A stretch of 64,000 nucleotides of DNA from Acidimicrobiales bacterium (GTDB taxonomy: Bacteria > Actinomycetota > Acidimicrobiia > Acidimicrobiales > SZUA-35). Positions 44,979 to 53,399 of this stretch are shown here, one piece after another. Below the pieces are notes generated by a model. It saw only the letters and a list, made by a program, of their open reading frames with translations. It made no database searches and had not been told where the DNA came from. Every line of letters begins with the position of its first letter. The first letter of the stretch is position 1. The stretch lies in NCBI GenBank assembly GCA_028285495.1, contig JANQPB010000006.1, positions 62,001-126,000 of the forward strand, read 5' to 3'. Made by a program: the position numbers and the translations under genes.

Positions 44979-46228
44979 GGATTCTCCACGTGGCCGAGGC
45001 CACGTTCGCCGGGGTTGGACGCCACGTCATCGATCTGAGCCGCGCCCAGTCGGAGGCCGGCCACGAGGTCGTCGTGCTCTACGGCACCCGGCGCGAGAGC
45101 GACCGGTTCCGCCGAGCGCGCGAGCGGAACCACCTGGTCCACTGGCGCTCGCTCGACGTCGGCCGAGCTCCCGACCGCAGCGACCTGAAGGCCGTGCAGA
45201 CCGTCAGGGCGCTGGCCCGTGGCTTCCGACCGGACGTCATCCACGGGCACAGCGCCAAGGGCGGCATGCTCGCCCGCTCGGCCCCCCGGGGCCCCTGGGT
45301 CGTGGCCTACACCCCACATGCCGTCTACTCGATGAACCCCGAGCTCGGGAAGCGGGCCCGAGGCGGCGTCGACCTCGTCGAGCGGGGCCTGTCGGCCAGG
45401 ACCGACATCGTGATCGCCGTGTCACCCGAGGAGGAGACCCACCTGCGGTTGATGGGTATCGAGCAGACGAAGATCGTGATGATCCCGAACGGGATCCCAC
45501 CGCTGGCCCGGGCCGATCCACAACTGGTCCGCCGCGCCCTCGGACTGCCGCTCGACCGGCCGGTGATCGGCTTCGTCGGCCGGATCGACGACCAGAAGGC
45601 GCCACACACCCTGCTCGACGTGTTCAAGCGGATCGCGGTGGCCCGGGCCGAGGTCGACTTCGTCGTCGTCGGCGACGGCAAGCTCCGCGAGGCCCTGCAG
45701 GAACGGGCCGGGATCAGCCCGAGCCTGGCCGGCCGGATCCACCTGGTCGGGGAGCAGCCCGGACCATGGGCCATGTCGGGCATGGACGTCCTGCTCCTCC
45801 CGAGCCGCTACGAGGGCATGCCGTACGTGTTGATCGAGGCCGCCCATCTCGGCCTCCCGATGGTCGTCACCCGTGCCGCCGGGTCGAACCTGCTGCAGGA
45901 CGGCCCGTCGTCGATCCAGCTGGCCGACGTCGGCGACGTCCGCGGGCTGGCCGATGCGTGCGTCGAGCTGGTCGACCTGTGGCCCGACCGGCTGCCGGGC
46001 CAGCCGGACCGGCGGTTCACCCTCGACGGCATGGCCGAGCTGACCGAGCTGGCCTACCGGGGCGAGCCCATCGACCTCCGCCGGCCCGACCAGACCGCCG
46101 AGGCCGTTCCGGCCGTCGCGGGCGAGCCGGTGGCCGAGCTGATCGACCCGAGCGACGACGACGTCGACATGCCGACCGGCCCGGTGCCGACCCTGCCGCA
46201 GTCGATGCATCATCGCATCTCGTTCTGA
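44975..46228 (+). CDS. Family 4 glycosyltransferase (copy B)
   Basis: A 417-residue GT-B enzyme closely related to the one at 42279: MRILHVAEATFAGVGRHV at the start, IGFVGRIDDQKAPHTLL at the hinge and LPSRYEGMPYVLIEAAHLG as the EX7E region. The C-terminal tail of about 50 residues is acidic and differs from that of copy A. The ATG at 44975 has GGGAAGGGAG upstream; ATG at 44954 would add seven residues. It converges on the Wzy-like gene. Confidence 0.95.
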   Translation: MRILHVAEATFAGVGRHVIDLSRAQSEAGHEVVVLYGTRRESDRFRRARERNHLVHWRSLDVGRAPDRSDLKAVQTVRALARGFRPDVIHGHSAKGGMLARSAPRGPWVVAYTPHAVYSMNPELGKRARGGVDLVERGLSARTDIVIAVSPEEETHLRLMGIEQTKIVMIPNGIPPLARADPQLVRRALGLPLDRPVIGFVGRIDDQKAPHTLLDVFKRIAVARAEVDFVVVGDGKLREALQERAGISPSLAGRIHLVGEQPGPWAMSGMDVLLLPSRYEGMPYVLIEAAHLGLPMVVTRAAGSNLLQDGPSSIQLADVGDVRGLADACVELVDLWPDRLPGQPDRRFTLDGMAELTELAYRGEPIDLRRPDQTAEAVPAVAGEPVAELIDPSDDDVDMPTGPVPTLPQSMHHRISF

Positions 46229-46230
46229 CC

Positions 46231-46246
46231 GGCGACATCGGTCGCC
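46231..46246. terminator. Hairpin after the glycosyltransferase operon
   Basis: GGCGAC-ATCG-GTCGCC starts 3 bases after the stop of glycosyltransferase copy B, in the gap between convergent genes. It is a likely terminator, without a T-run. Confidence 0.45.
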
Positions 46247-46322
46247 CCGACGGGACGCCGACCCCCGCCCGGCGGCGCGCACCCTGGAGCCCAGCTCCGG
46301 TTGCGCCAGCCACCCTGCCGAA

Positions 46323-47912
46323 TCAGGCCGGCACGGGCTGGCGGCGGGGGTCGGTGGCGGGGACCCCGGAACCGGCCGGTCGGCCGGCGCCGCCGGAGGC
46401 GACCCGCGTGGCCAACGCCGTCGCCGCCAGGACGGCGATGGCGTACAGGGGCGGTTTGGCCCCCTGCAACACATCGGACCGCAGGAACCACGGCAGCGAG
46501 GCGAACAGCACCGGGTAGAGCCATCGGGCCACGACCCCGGTCCCGCCACGCACGAGCAGCCGATACGCCCACGCCAGCGCCAACCCCGTGGCCAGACCCG
46601 AGGCGAGGGCGCCCCCGAATCCGAAGTTGAGCACCCCCTCGGTCACGGTGGCGAAGCCGAAGCCCCGATTCGGGTCGTCGAACTCGATGAGGTCGCGGTA
46701 CTGGGTGGTGCCGAGTGGCGGCAGCTCCCAGTCGAACGACGCGGTCGCGGCCGACGGGAGGAAGCGGGGAACGGCCGCCAGGTAGGACGAGCCGCCCGTC
46801 GGGCCGCCGTCGGGGTGCTGGCCGTGGGCCCGGAGCGTGTAGTAGGTCAGGTAGGTCGGAGCGTTGAGGTCACGGACGACCCGTTCGGGCACGGTGGCGA
46901 GTCCGACACCGCTGATGCTCTCGGGCCCGTCGCGACGCAACTCGGCGATCCCGACCAGCACGATCACCCCGACCAGCGCCCCGACCAGCAATCGTCGACC
47001 GGTCAGGATCCGCCTGGCCCCGAGCACGAACACCAGCAACATGGCCGGCGCCAGCAACGTACTCCGGCTCCCCCAGGTAAAGGCCAGTCCGAGCGCCGCC
47101 AGCAGCAACACCAGGTCGGCGAGCGGCAGCCGCCCCCGGGGCCGGCGCCGGTCACCGCTGGCGACGGCGACGGCGGTCGCTCCCATGAACAGGGCGAGTC
47201 GCCCCATGCTGGTCAGCTCGGCGTCGAGCCCCCCGGCCACGTCACGGGTGAAGCCGTTCCTGGCCAGATGCAGGCCCTGGAGCGCGATCGACGCCAGCAG
47301 CGCAGCGCGACCGATGACCCGCAGGGCCGGGACCAGGGGGCCGAGCGGGCGGTCGAGCCGCTCCCGCAGGAACGTCGACGGGACCGGATCGGGGGCCACG
47401 ATCAGCACACCGCCGACCAGCCCGAGCAGGAACAGGCCGAGGGCCCGGGTGGTCGGATCGTCGGCCATCGCCGGGCTGACCACGCCGTTGGCGATGGTCG
47501 CTCTGGCCCCCTCGAACATGAAGCGGTCGGCCACCAGGAGCGGGAGCACGTGCAGCACCAGGGCGTACCCGAGGGGCAGCCCGGCCGGGGCCAGGTAGCC
47601 GGCGGGACGGCGCCACGCCCGCCCGCACACGACGAGCGCCGTCACGGCCCCGACGACGAGCGTGACGCGGCCGGGGACGGCGGTCGGATGGACGGCGCCC
47701 AGCGCGAAGGCGAGCGCAACGAGACCGATGGCGGGTCGGAGGTGGCGCCTGGCGGAGGCGGCGCGGGCGGGCGGAGAGGCGTCGATGGTCGGGGACACGG
47801 CGGCGGTCGAGGCCGAGCTCGGGCGGGCGCACGATCGGCCCGGGGCCGGGGCGACCGCGCTTGGCGGCTCGGATCGGCGTCGTCGGCCGGCGGGACCGAC
47901 GACGTTCTCCAA
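46323..47912 (-). CDS. Wzy-like polysaccharide polymerase (multi-spanning membrane protein)
   Basis: A protein of about 529 residues with roughly 11-12 membrane segments, a large outer loop (WELPPLGTTQYRDLIEFDDP) and FLRSDVLQGAKPPLYA near the C terminus, which recalls O-antigen and capsule repeat-unit polymerases. It would join lipid-linked repeat units outside the membrane. The start is uncertain: TTG 47912 follows a TAGATT box closely, while GTG 47798 removes a basic N-terminal 38 residues. It lies opposite the glycosyltransferase operon. Confidence 0.78.
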   Translation of the reverse strand: MENVVGPAGRRRRSEPPSAVAPAPGRSCARPSSASTAAVSPTIDASPPARAASARRHLRPAIGLVALAFALGAVHPTAVPGRVTLVVGAVTALVVCGRAWRRPAGYLAPAGLPLGYALVLHVLPLLVADRFMFEGARATIANGVVSPAMADDPTTRALGLFLLGLVGGVLIVAPDPVPSTFLRERLDRPLGPLVPALRVIGRAALLASIALQGLHLARNGFTRDVAGGLDAELTSMGRLALFMGATAVAVASGDRRRPRGRLPLADLVLLLAALGLAFTWGSRSTLLAPAMLLVFVLGARRILTGRRLLVGALVGVIVLVGIAELRRDGPESISGVGLATVPERVVRDLNAPTYLTYYTLRAHGQHPDGGPTGGSSYLAAVPRFLPSAATASFDWELPPLGTTQYRDLIEFDDPNRGFGFATVTEGVLNFGFGGALASGLATGLALAWAYRLLVRGGTGVVARWLYPVLFASLPWFLRSDVLQGAKPPLYAIAVLAATALATRVASGGAGRPAGSGVPATDPRRQPVPA

Positions 47913-48048
47913 CCGAATCTAGTCGCTCGGCGCCGGCGATCGGTGCTGGAGCTGGAGGTCGATGGGGGCACGCCTCGGGGTCGAGGGCCAGTCGACGTGA
48001 GCGACCGCGGCGTCGGGTCACCGGACCCGTCGGCCGAGTCGGCCGCGG

Positions 48049-49527
48049 TCAGGTCCGGTCGCTGCCGGGCAGGTGGATCTGGGCCGCCCGGGCCGCACCG
48101 GGTGGCACGTTGATCACCCGGACGGCGATGCCGGCGTCGGTCAGCTCGTCCACCAGTCGGGCGAGGGCGGCGGCGGCCGTGTAGTCGAGCCGGCCGACGC
48201 CGTCGAGGTCGAACACGACCGTCTCCAGCTCGGCGTCCGGTCGGCCGAGGTGATCGCGGATGAGATCGTCGACCGAGGCGATCGTGGCGAACCACAGGAC
48301 GCCCTTGGGTCGGACGAGCAGTCGCCCGTCGTCGAAGTCGCTGTCGGCGGTCACCCGCAGCTCGCGGGACAGGTGGACCAGGAGGGCGAGTCCGATGCCG
48401 ATCAGCACCCCCCGCTCGATCCGGGGGGCGGCGAGCAGCGTGGCCACCAGCGTGCCGACGGCAACGCCCCCCTGGGCCCGGTTGCGGCGGACGAGGTCGG
48501 CGAGCACGTCGAGGCGGACCAGTCCGACGACGGCGACGACCACGATCGCCCCGAGCACGGCGCTCGGCAGGTCGGCGAGCACCGGCGTGGCCGGCAGGGC
48601 GGCGAGCACGCAGAGCCCGGTGACGGCACCGGCCCAGGGGCTCGTGGCCCCGGCCAGCCGGTTGAGCGAGCTCCGGGAGAAGGAGCCGCCGACCGGGAAG
48701 GCCCGGGTCAGTCCGGCGACCAGGTTGGCCACCCCCTGACTCACCATCTCGCGGTTGGCATCCCACGGCTCCCGATCGCGGGCGGCGAACGTGCGGGCGA
48801 TCGACGCGGGCTCGGCGAAGCCAACGAGGGCGATGACGAAGGCGGGCAGCAGGAGTCCACCGGCCGAGCCCCAGGGGAGGTCGAGACCGAGGCTGACGAA
48901 CCCGCCGGTCAGCTCGCCGGTGACCGAGCCCTCGTAGCCGAGCGCCGACGAGGCCACGGTGGCGGCCGCCACCGCGACCAGCACGCCGGGGAAGAGGCGG
49001 TGCACCCGCCGGCTGCCGAGGATGATCACCGCCGTGATCAGCGCGAAGGCGAGGGCAGCCGGGCGCCACTGGTCCGGCGAGGTCAGCGCCCGCCAGGCCT
49101 CGCGGAGCACGCCGTCGTCGCCCCCGGGCACGTCGAACGCCCGGGGGAGCTGGGACGAGATGATGAGCACCGCCGCCCCGGTGGTGAACCCGGCCAGGAC
49201 CGGCTCCGAGAGGAGGTAGGCGAGGCGCCCGAGGCGGACGAGGCCGAGCATCAGCCGGAAGCCGCCGACCAGGAGGGCGAGGAGTGCAGCCAGGCGGGCG
49301 AAGTCGGCGGTGCCGGTCGGCGCCTGACCACTGAGCGCCCCGAAGGTCAACAGGGCCGTCAGTGCGACCGGCCCGGTCTGCAGGTGGCGGGAGGAGACGA
49401 AGGCGGCGGCGGCGATCGACGGGAGGGCCGAGGCGAAGAGCCCGTGCTGGGCCGGGAGCCCGGCCAGCTCGGCGTAGGCCAGCGACTGGGGGATGGCGAC
49501 CATCGCAACGGACACCCCGGCCACCAC
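48049..49527 (-). CDS. SulP-family anion (sulfate) transporter with STAS domain
   Basis: A 492-residue SulP permease. The first segment reads AGVSVAMVAIPQSLAYAELA, the typical SulP opening, and about 10-12 membrane segments follow (FPVGGSFSRSSLNRLAGA is the conserved loop). From about residue 390 a STAS domain is present (TVVFDLDGVGRLDYTAAAAL). It likely imports sulfate, though bicarbonate cannot be excluded. The first in-frame ATG/GTG/TTG start (GTG 49527) lies almost at the first membrane segment, so a few N-terminal residues may come from an unusual start such as CTG. It is 89 bases downstream of the rhodanese gene. Confidence 0.9.
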   Translation of the reverse strand: MVAGVSVAMVAIPQSLAYAELAGLPAQHGLFASALPSIAAAAFVSSRHLQTGPVALTALLTFGALSGQAPTGTADFARLAALLALLVGGFRLMLGLVRLGRLAYLLSEPVLAGFTTGAAVLIISSQLPRAFDVPGGDDGVLREAWRALTSPDQWRPAALAFALITAVIILGSRRVHRLFPGVLVAVAAATVASSALGYEGSVTGELTGGFVSLGLDLPWGSAGGLLLPAFVIALVGFAEPASIARTFAARDREPWDANREMVSQGVANLVAGLTRAFPVGGSFSRSSLNRLAGATSPWAGAVTGLCVLAALPATPVLADLPSAVLGAIVVVAVVGLVRLDVLADLVRRNRAQGGVAVGTLVATLLAAPRIERGVLIGIGLALLVHLSRELRVTADSDFDDGRLLVRPKGVLWFATIASVDDLIRDHLGRPDAELETVVFDLDGVGRLDYTAAAALARLVDELTDAGIAVRVINVPPGAARAAQIHLPGSDRT

Positions 49528-49616
49528 GTCGCCGGTCGACGGACCGCGGCCCCGGCCGACCGCCCGCCGGGCGACCGACCCGGGCCCGGCCCCTGCGGTG
49601 GGGGACGCGCCCTCGC

Positions 49617-51029
49617 TCAGGAGGCGCCCACCCGACCGTCGGCGCCGTCGGCTGCGGTCCGCCAGGCCTCGTAGCCGCCGAGCAGATCGGACACGTCGTC
49701 GAAGCCGGCGGCGGCCAGGCGGCTGGCGGCGATCGACGAGCGGTAGCCGCCGGCGCAGTAGACGATCGTCGGCCGGGAGGCGTCCAGGGTTCCCAGCTCC
49801 CGGTTGAGCTGCGTGAGCGGGATCAGGATGGCGCCGTCGAGGTGGCCGCCCTCGGTCTCGCCCGGCTGGCGGACGTCGACGACCTGGAGATCGTCGACCG
49901 AGTCGAGCGCCGACCGCAGCCCGTCCACGTCGACCCGCGAGCCACGGCGCACGTCGTCCGGGTTGGCCGACAGCGCGGCGATCGGGTCGTCGAGGAAGCC
50001 GATCACCCGGTCGAAGCCGATCCGGGCCAGGCGGTTCTTGGCCTCGAGCTCCTGACCGGCCTCGACGACCAGCACGATCGGGGCGCCCGGTTGGACGACG
50101 CCGCCGGCGAACTCGGCGTAGCGACCCGCCATGCCGACGTTGATCGACCCGAGCAGGTGACCGGCGGCGAAGTCCTGGGGATCGCGGGCGTCGAGCACGA
50201 CGGCGCCGGACCGCTGGTGACGGACCACCTCGTCGAGCGACAGCGCCGGGGGCGGGGTGTGCTCGTCGAGCAACGGCCGCTCCTCCCGATTGCGCATGGC
50301 GTCGAACGAGAAGTACGCCGGTGGCGCGGTCTGGCCCTCGGTCACGACCCGGACGAACTCGTCTTCGCTCATCGGGGCGAGCGCATAGTTGGTGGCCCGC
50401 TGGTCACCGATGGTCGACGAGGTCTCGGTCGACAGGTTCTTGCCGCAGGCGGAGCCGGCGCCGTGGGCCGGGAACACCCGGGTGGCGTCCGGCAGGGTCA
50501 GCAACCGATCGTGCAGCGAGCGGTAGAGCTGGGCCCCGAGGTCCTCGGCGGTCGTGCCCTTGGAGGACAGCAGGTCCGGTCGGCCGACGTCGCCGACGAA
50601 CAGGGTGTCGCCGGTCAGCACGCCGTAGGGGGGCTCGCCCGATTCCCGGGCCGCCCCGGTCTCCCACACGACCACCGAGATCGACTCGGGGGTGTGGCCG
50701 GGGGTGTGGCGGATCTCGAGCACGACGTCCCCGAGCGAGATCACCTCACCGTCGGCCAGCTTCCGCGACTCGAACTCGGTCTCGGCCGCCGCGCCGTAGG
50801 CGATGGTGGCACCGGTGGCCTCGGCCATCTCGAGATGGCCGGACAGGAAGTCGGCGTGGAAGTGGGTCTCGATGACGAGCTCGATCGTCAGCCCGTGCTC
50901 ACCGGCCGACTCGAGGTAGGGGGCGACGTCTCGCCTCGGGTCGACCACGACGGCCCGGCCCGTGGTCTGGTCGCCGATGAGATACGAGGCCTGGGACAGG
51001 CACTCGAGGTAGTGCTGCTCGAAGATCAT
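49617..51029 (-). CDS. Persulfide dioxygenase-rhodanese fusion (MBL fold plus two rhodanese domains)
   Basis: A 470-residue protein. Residues 1-240 form an ETHE1-like metallo-beta-lactamase domain with iron ligands in THFHADFLSGH (His56, His58, Asp60), TPGHTPESI and VFPAHGAGSACGK. Two rhodanese domains follow. The first has VVEAG where the active Cys loop should be and is probably inactive; the second has the Cys loop YCAGGYRS. Such fusions (CstB/BlhA type) oxidise persulfide to sulfite and move sulfane sulfur. It lies directly upstream of SulP on the same strand. Confidence 0.94.
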   Translation of the reverse strand: MIFEQHYLECLSQASYLIGDQTTGRAVVVDPRRDVAPYLESAGEHGLTIELVIETHFHADFLSGHLEMAEATGATIAYGAAAETEFESRKLADGEVISLGDVVLEIRHTPGHTPESISVVVWETGAARESGEPPYGVLTGDTLFVGDVGRPDLLSSKGTTAEDLGAQLYRSLHDRLLTLPDATRVFPAHGAGSACGKNLSTETSSTIGDQRATNYALAPMSEDEFVRVVTEGQTAPPAYFSFDAMRNREERPLLDEHTPPPALSLDEVVRHQRSGAVVLDARDPQDFAAGHLLGSINVGMAGRYAEFAGGVVQPGAPIVLVVEAGQELEAKNRLARIGFDRVIGFLDDPIAALSANPDDVRRGSRVDVDGLRSALDSVDDLQVVDVRQPGETEGGHLDGAILIPLTQLNRELGTLDASRPTIVYCAGGYRSSIAASRLAAAGFDDVSDLLGGYEAWRTAADGADGRVGAS

Positions 51030-51073
51030 GCTCGGCCTTCCTCGTGTCCGATGGTGTGTGCGGTCGTCCGGCG

Positions 51074-51091
51074 ATTGTGCGCCTATTGTGC
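51074..51091. promoter_or_regulatory. Direct repeat ATTGTGC, 11-bp period, upstream of the persulfide dioxygenase
   Basis: ATTGTGC occurs at 51074-51080 and 51085-51091, one helical turn apart, 45-62 bases before the ATG at 51029. A minus-strand TTGACC lies farther upstream. Two same-face half-sites suggest binding of a regulator dimer, perhaps one that senses sulfide or persulfide (inference). Confidence 0.35.
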
Positions 51092-51143
51092 AAATGTACG
51101 GTCAATTCGGTCGGAGGTCAAGCGGACCGGTCCAAACCGGCGA

Positions 51144-51923
51144 TCAGGCGTTCTTGATCAGCAGGCCACCGTCGACCGGCAGCACGGCGCCGGTCATGTA
51201 CTGCGAGGCCGGAAGGCAGAAGTTGAGCGTCCCGTGCGCCACCTCCTCGGGGACGCCGTAGCGACCGATGGCCGTCCGCCGGCGGGCGAACACCTGCTTG
51301 TCGGCGTCGTCGATGGCCTCGGTCATGCCGGTGTGGATCGGCCCGGGACAGATGCAGTTCACCGTGATGCCCTCGCGACCGAGCTCGACGGCCAACGACT
51401 TCGTGAGGCCGATCACGCCATGCTTGGCCGCGGTGTAGGGGCTGCCGAACTTCGTCGCCCCCCAACCTTCGGTCGAGGCGATGTTGACGATCCGGGCCGC
51501 GTCCGACCGGCGCAGGTGGGGGAGCGCAGCCCGGATGATCCGCGTGTGGGCGGTGAGCAGGACCTCCAGCGAGATGGCCCAGTGGTCCTCGTAGTCCTCG
51601 GCGTCGATGGGGGCGAAGCGGGAGATGCCGGCGTTGTTGACGACGTGGTCGAGCTGGCCGAAGCGATCGACCGCTTCGGTGACGACCTGCTCGGCCCCGT
51701 CGGCGTCGCTGACGTCCAGGACCCAGCCGGCCGCCGTCCCGCCGGCGCCGGCGATCTCGGCGACAACGGCGTCGACGCCGTCCTGGGTCAGGTCGGTCAC
51801 GATCACCGACGCCCCCTCGTCGGCGAACAGGTGGGCGGTCGCCCGCCCCATGCCGGACGCGGCGCCGGTCACCAACGTCACCCGCCCCTCGATCGACCGA
51901 CTCAGCTGCGACAGACGTGTCAC
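51144..51923 (-). CDS. SDR-family oxidoreductase
   Basis: A 259-residue classical short-chain dehydrogenase. TGAASGMGRA binds the cofactor, VNNAGISRFA and NIASTEGWG hold Asn and Ser, and YTAAKHG supplies Tyr and Lys, so it is catalytically complete. The C terminus MTGAVLPVDGGLL is normal. GTG at 51923 is used because GGAGAGGGG lies 6 bases upstream. It resembles 3-oxoacyl-ACP reductase-like (FabG-type) enzymes; the substrate is unknown. Confidence 0.94.
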   Translation of the reverse strand: MTRLSQLSRSIEGRVTLVTGAASGMGRATAHLFADEGASVIVTDLTQDGVDAVVAEIAGAGGTAAGWVLDVSDADGAEQVVTEAVDRFGQLDHVVNNAGISRFAPIDAEDYEDHWAISLEVLLTAHTRIIRAALPHLRRSDAARIVNIASTEGWGATKFGSPYTAAKHGVIGLTKSLAVELGREGITVNCICPGPIHTGMTEAIDDADKQVFARRRTAIGRYGVPEEVAHGTLNFCLPASQYMTGAVLPVDGGLLIKNA

Positions 51924-51953
51924 GTCATCCCCTCTCCGCCGACCCACCCCGGG

Positions 51954-51984
51954 CCGGCCCGGCCAGCCTGACCGGCCGGGCCGG
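51954..51984. other. 11-bp perfect hairpin in a divergent gap
   Basis: CCGGCCCGGCC (51954-51964) pairs perfectly with GGCCGGGCCGG (51974-51984) around a 9-base loop. It lies 31 bases upstream of the SDR start and 134 bases before the DUF2510 gene. It is too strong to be neutral in a transcript; it could be an attenuator, an RNA end or a protein site. Confidence 0.45.
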
Positions 51985-52117
51985 GCCCCGCAAGCTCCGG
52001 CCGACGGCGTCCTCGGCGCCCGGGGGCCAGACGGACGGAGCCGGCCAGGCGGCGACCCGGTGGCTGGCGATGAACCGGTTGCCCGGCTCCGGTGTGCTGC
52101 CTATCGTCTGGCTGGCT

Positions 52118-53308
52118 ATGTCGACCCCCGCCGCCGGCTGGTACCCGGACCCCTACGACGATCGTCGACTGCGGTACTGGGACGGCGCAGCGTGGACCGA
52201 GTCCGTGACCGATCCGCCGCCGGCGGCACCCACCAGCCCCGCCGCCGGCGACCCGTTCGGTCGACCGGGCGGTCCGCCCCCCGCCGCCGGGCCGAGTGCG
52301 GCCGGTCCGCCCCCGTACCAGCCCTCGTCGACACCACCGGTGTTCGCGCCGACCGGCGGCCCGAGCCCCGGCGGCCACGGATACGGCGATCTGGGGGAGT
52401 GGCTCAACCCGTCGCTCAGCATCCTGCCCCGGCATGCGGGGCCACTCGCCGTGCTGCTGTTCGTCCTGCCGGCGGTCGGTCTGCTCCCGGCGGCGATCCT
52501 CGCCGGCTCGGCGCTCGAGCGACTGTCGATCGACGCACGCAGCGACCGGATCGAGGTCAGCGGCTTCGACCTCGGCCTGACGGTCGGCGCCGCCGCGCTC
52601 GGGCTCCTCGCCGCCCTGCTCGGCGCCGTCGGCTGGCTCGGCGCCAACCATCACCTGCATGCGGCCCATGCCGGTGGCGACCCCGAGCTCGGCTCGTCGC
52701 TCGGCGTCGGGCTCCGCCGCCTCCCCCGGGCGATCGGCTGGGGCCTCGTCGCCGTCGTGGCCGGCCTCCTCGTGGTCATCGCCTTCGGCGTGCTGGTCGC
52801 CCTCCTGGTCGTGCTCGCCGACTCGAGCCCGGCGCTGTCGGTCCTCACCGGGCTGTTGGCCGTGTTGCTCGCCGGCGTCGCCGCCGTGTGGCTGTGGGTC
52901 CGGCTCAACTTCGTCGGCGTCGCCGTCGCCGTGGCTCCGTCCGGCACCAACCCGTTCGGGGCGTCGTGGCGATTCACCGCCGGCCGCTGGTGGTCGACCT
53001 TCGGGCGGCTGCTGCTGCTGGCCATCCTCGTCGCTGGCGTCGGGTTCGTCCTGAACCTGGTGACCCAGGCCGTCGCCGTGCCCCAGCTCGGTGACAACCT
53101 CTCGGTCGCACCGAACGGCGAGGACCTGCTCCTCGACGGCGTACCGATCCAGGATCTCGATTCGATCGACCTCGCCGACGTCGCGCCCGGCGCCGGCGGG
53201 TTCCTCCTGCTCGCCGCGGTTGGCCTGGCCGGCCAGGCCGTGCAGCAGTGCGTCAGCATCTCGGGGCTCACCGCGCTCTACCGGCGCGGTGGTGGCCCGG
53301 CCGACTGA
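52118..53308 (+). CDS. DUF2510-domain multi-spanning membrane protein
   Basis: A 396-residue protein. Residues 1-32 form a DUF2510 motif (AAGWYPDPYDDRRLRYWDGA), common in actinobacterial membrane proteins. A Pro/Gly/Ala-rich linker runs to residue 90. The rest has about six membrane segments and resembles glycerophosphoryl-diester-phosphodiesterase-type membrane domains. TATCGT lies 10 bases before the ATG. No enzyme motif is seen; the role is unknown. Confidence 0.85.
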   Translation: MSTPAAGWYPDPYDDRRLRYWDGAAWTESVTDPPPAAPTSPAAGDPFGRPGGPPPAAGPSAAGPPPYQPSSTPPVFAPTGGPSPGGHGYGDLGEWLNPSLSILPRHAGPLAVLLFVLPAVGLLPAAILAGSALERLSIDARSDRIEVSGFDLGLTVGAAALGLLAALLGAVGWLGANHHLHAAHAGGDPELGSSLGVGLRRLPRAIGWGLVAVVAGLLVVIAFGVLVALLVVLADSSPALSVLTGLLAVLLAGVAAVWLWVRLNFVGVAVAVAPSGTNPFGASWRFTAGRWWSTFGRLLLLAILVAGVGFVLNLVTQAVAVPQLGDNLSVAPNGEDLLLDGVPIQDLDSIDLADVAPGAGGFLLLAAVGLAGQAVQQCVSISGLTALYRRGGGPAD

Positions 53309-53399
53309 GTCCTGCGTCGGGCCCGCCGACCGACGCCAGTGGCCCACGGCACACCGTCGTAGCTCCCGGCGCCCGAGGCACCACCGCTAGCCTCGGTTC

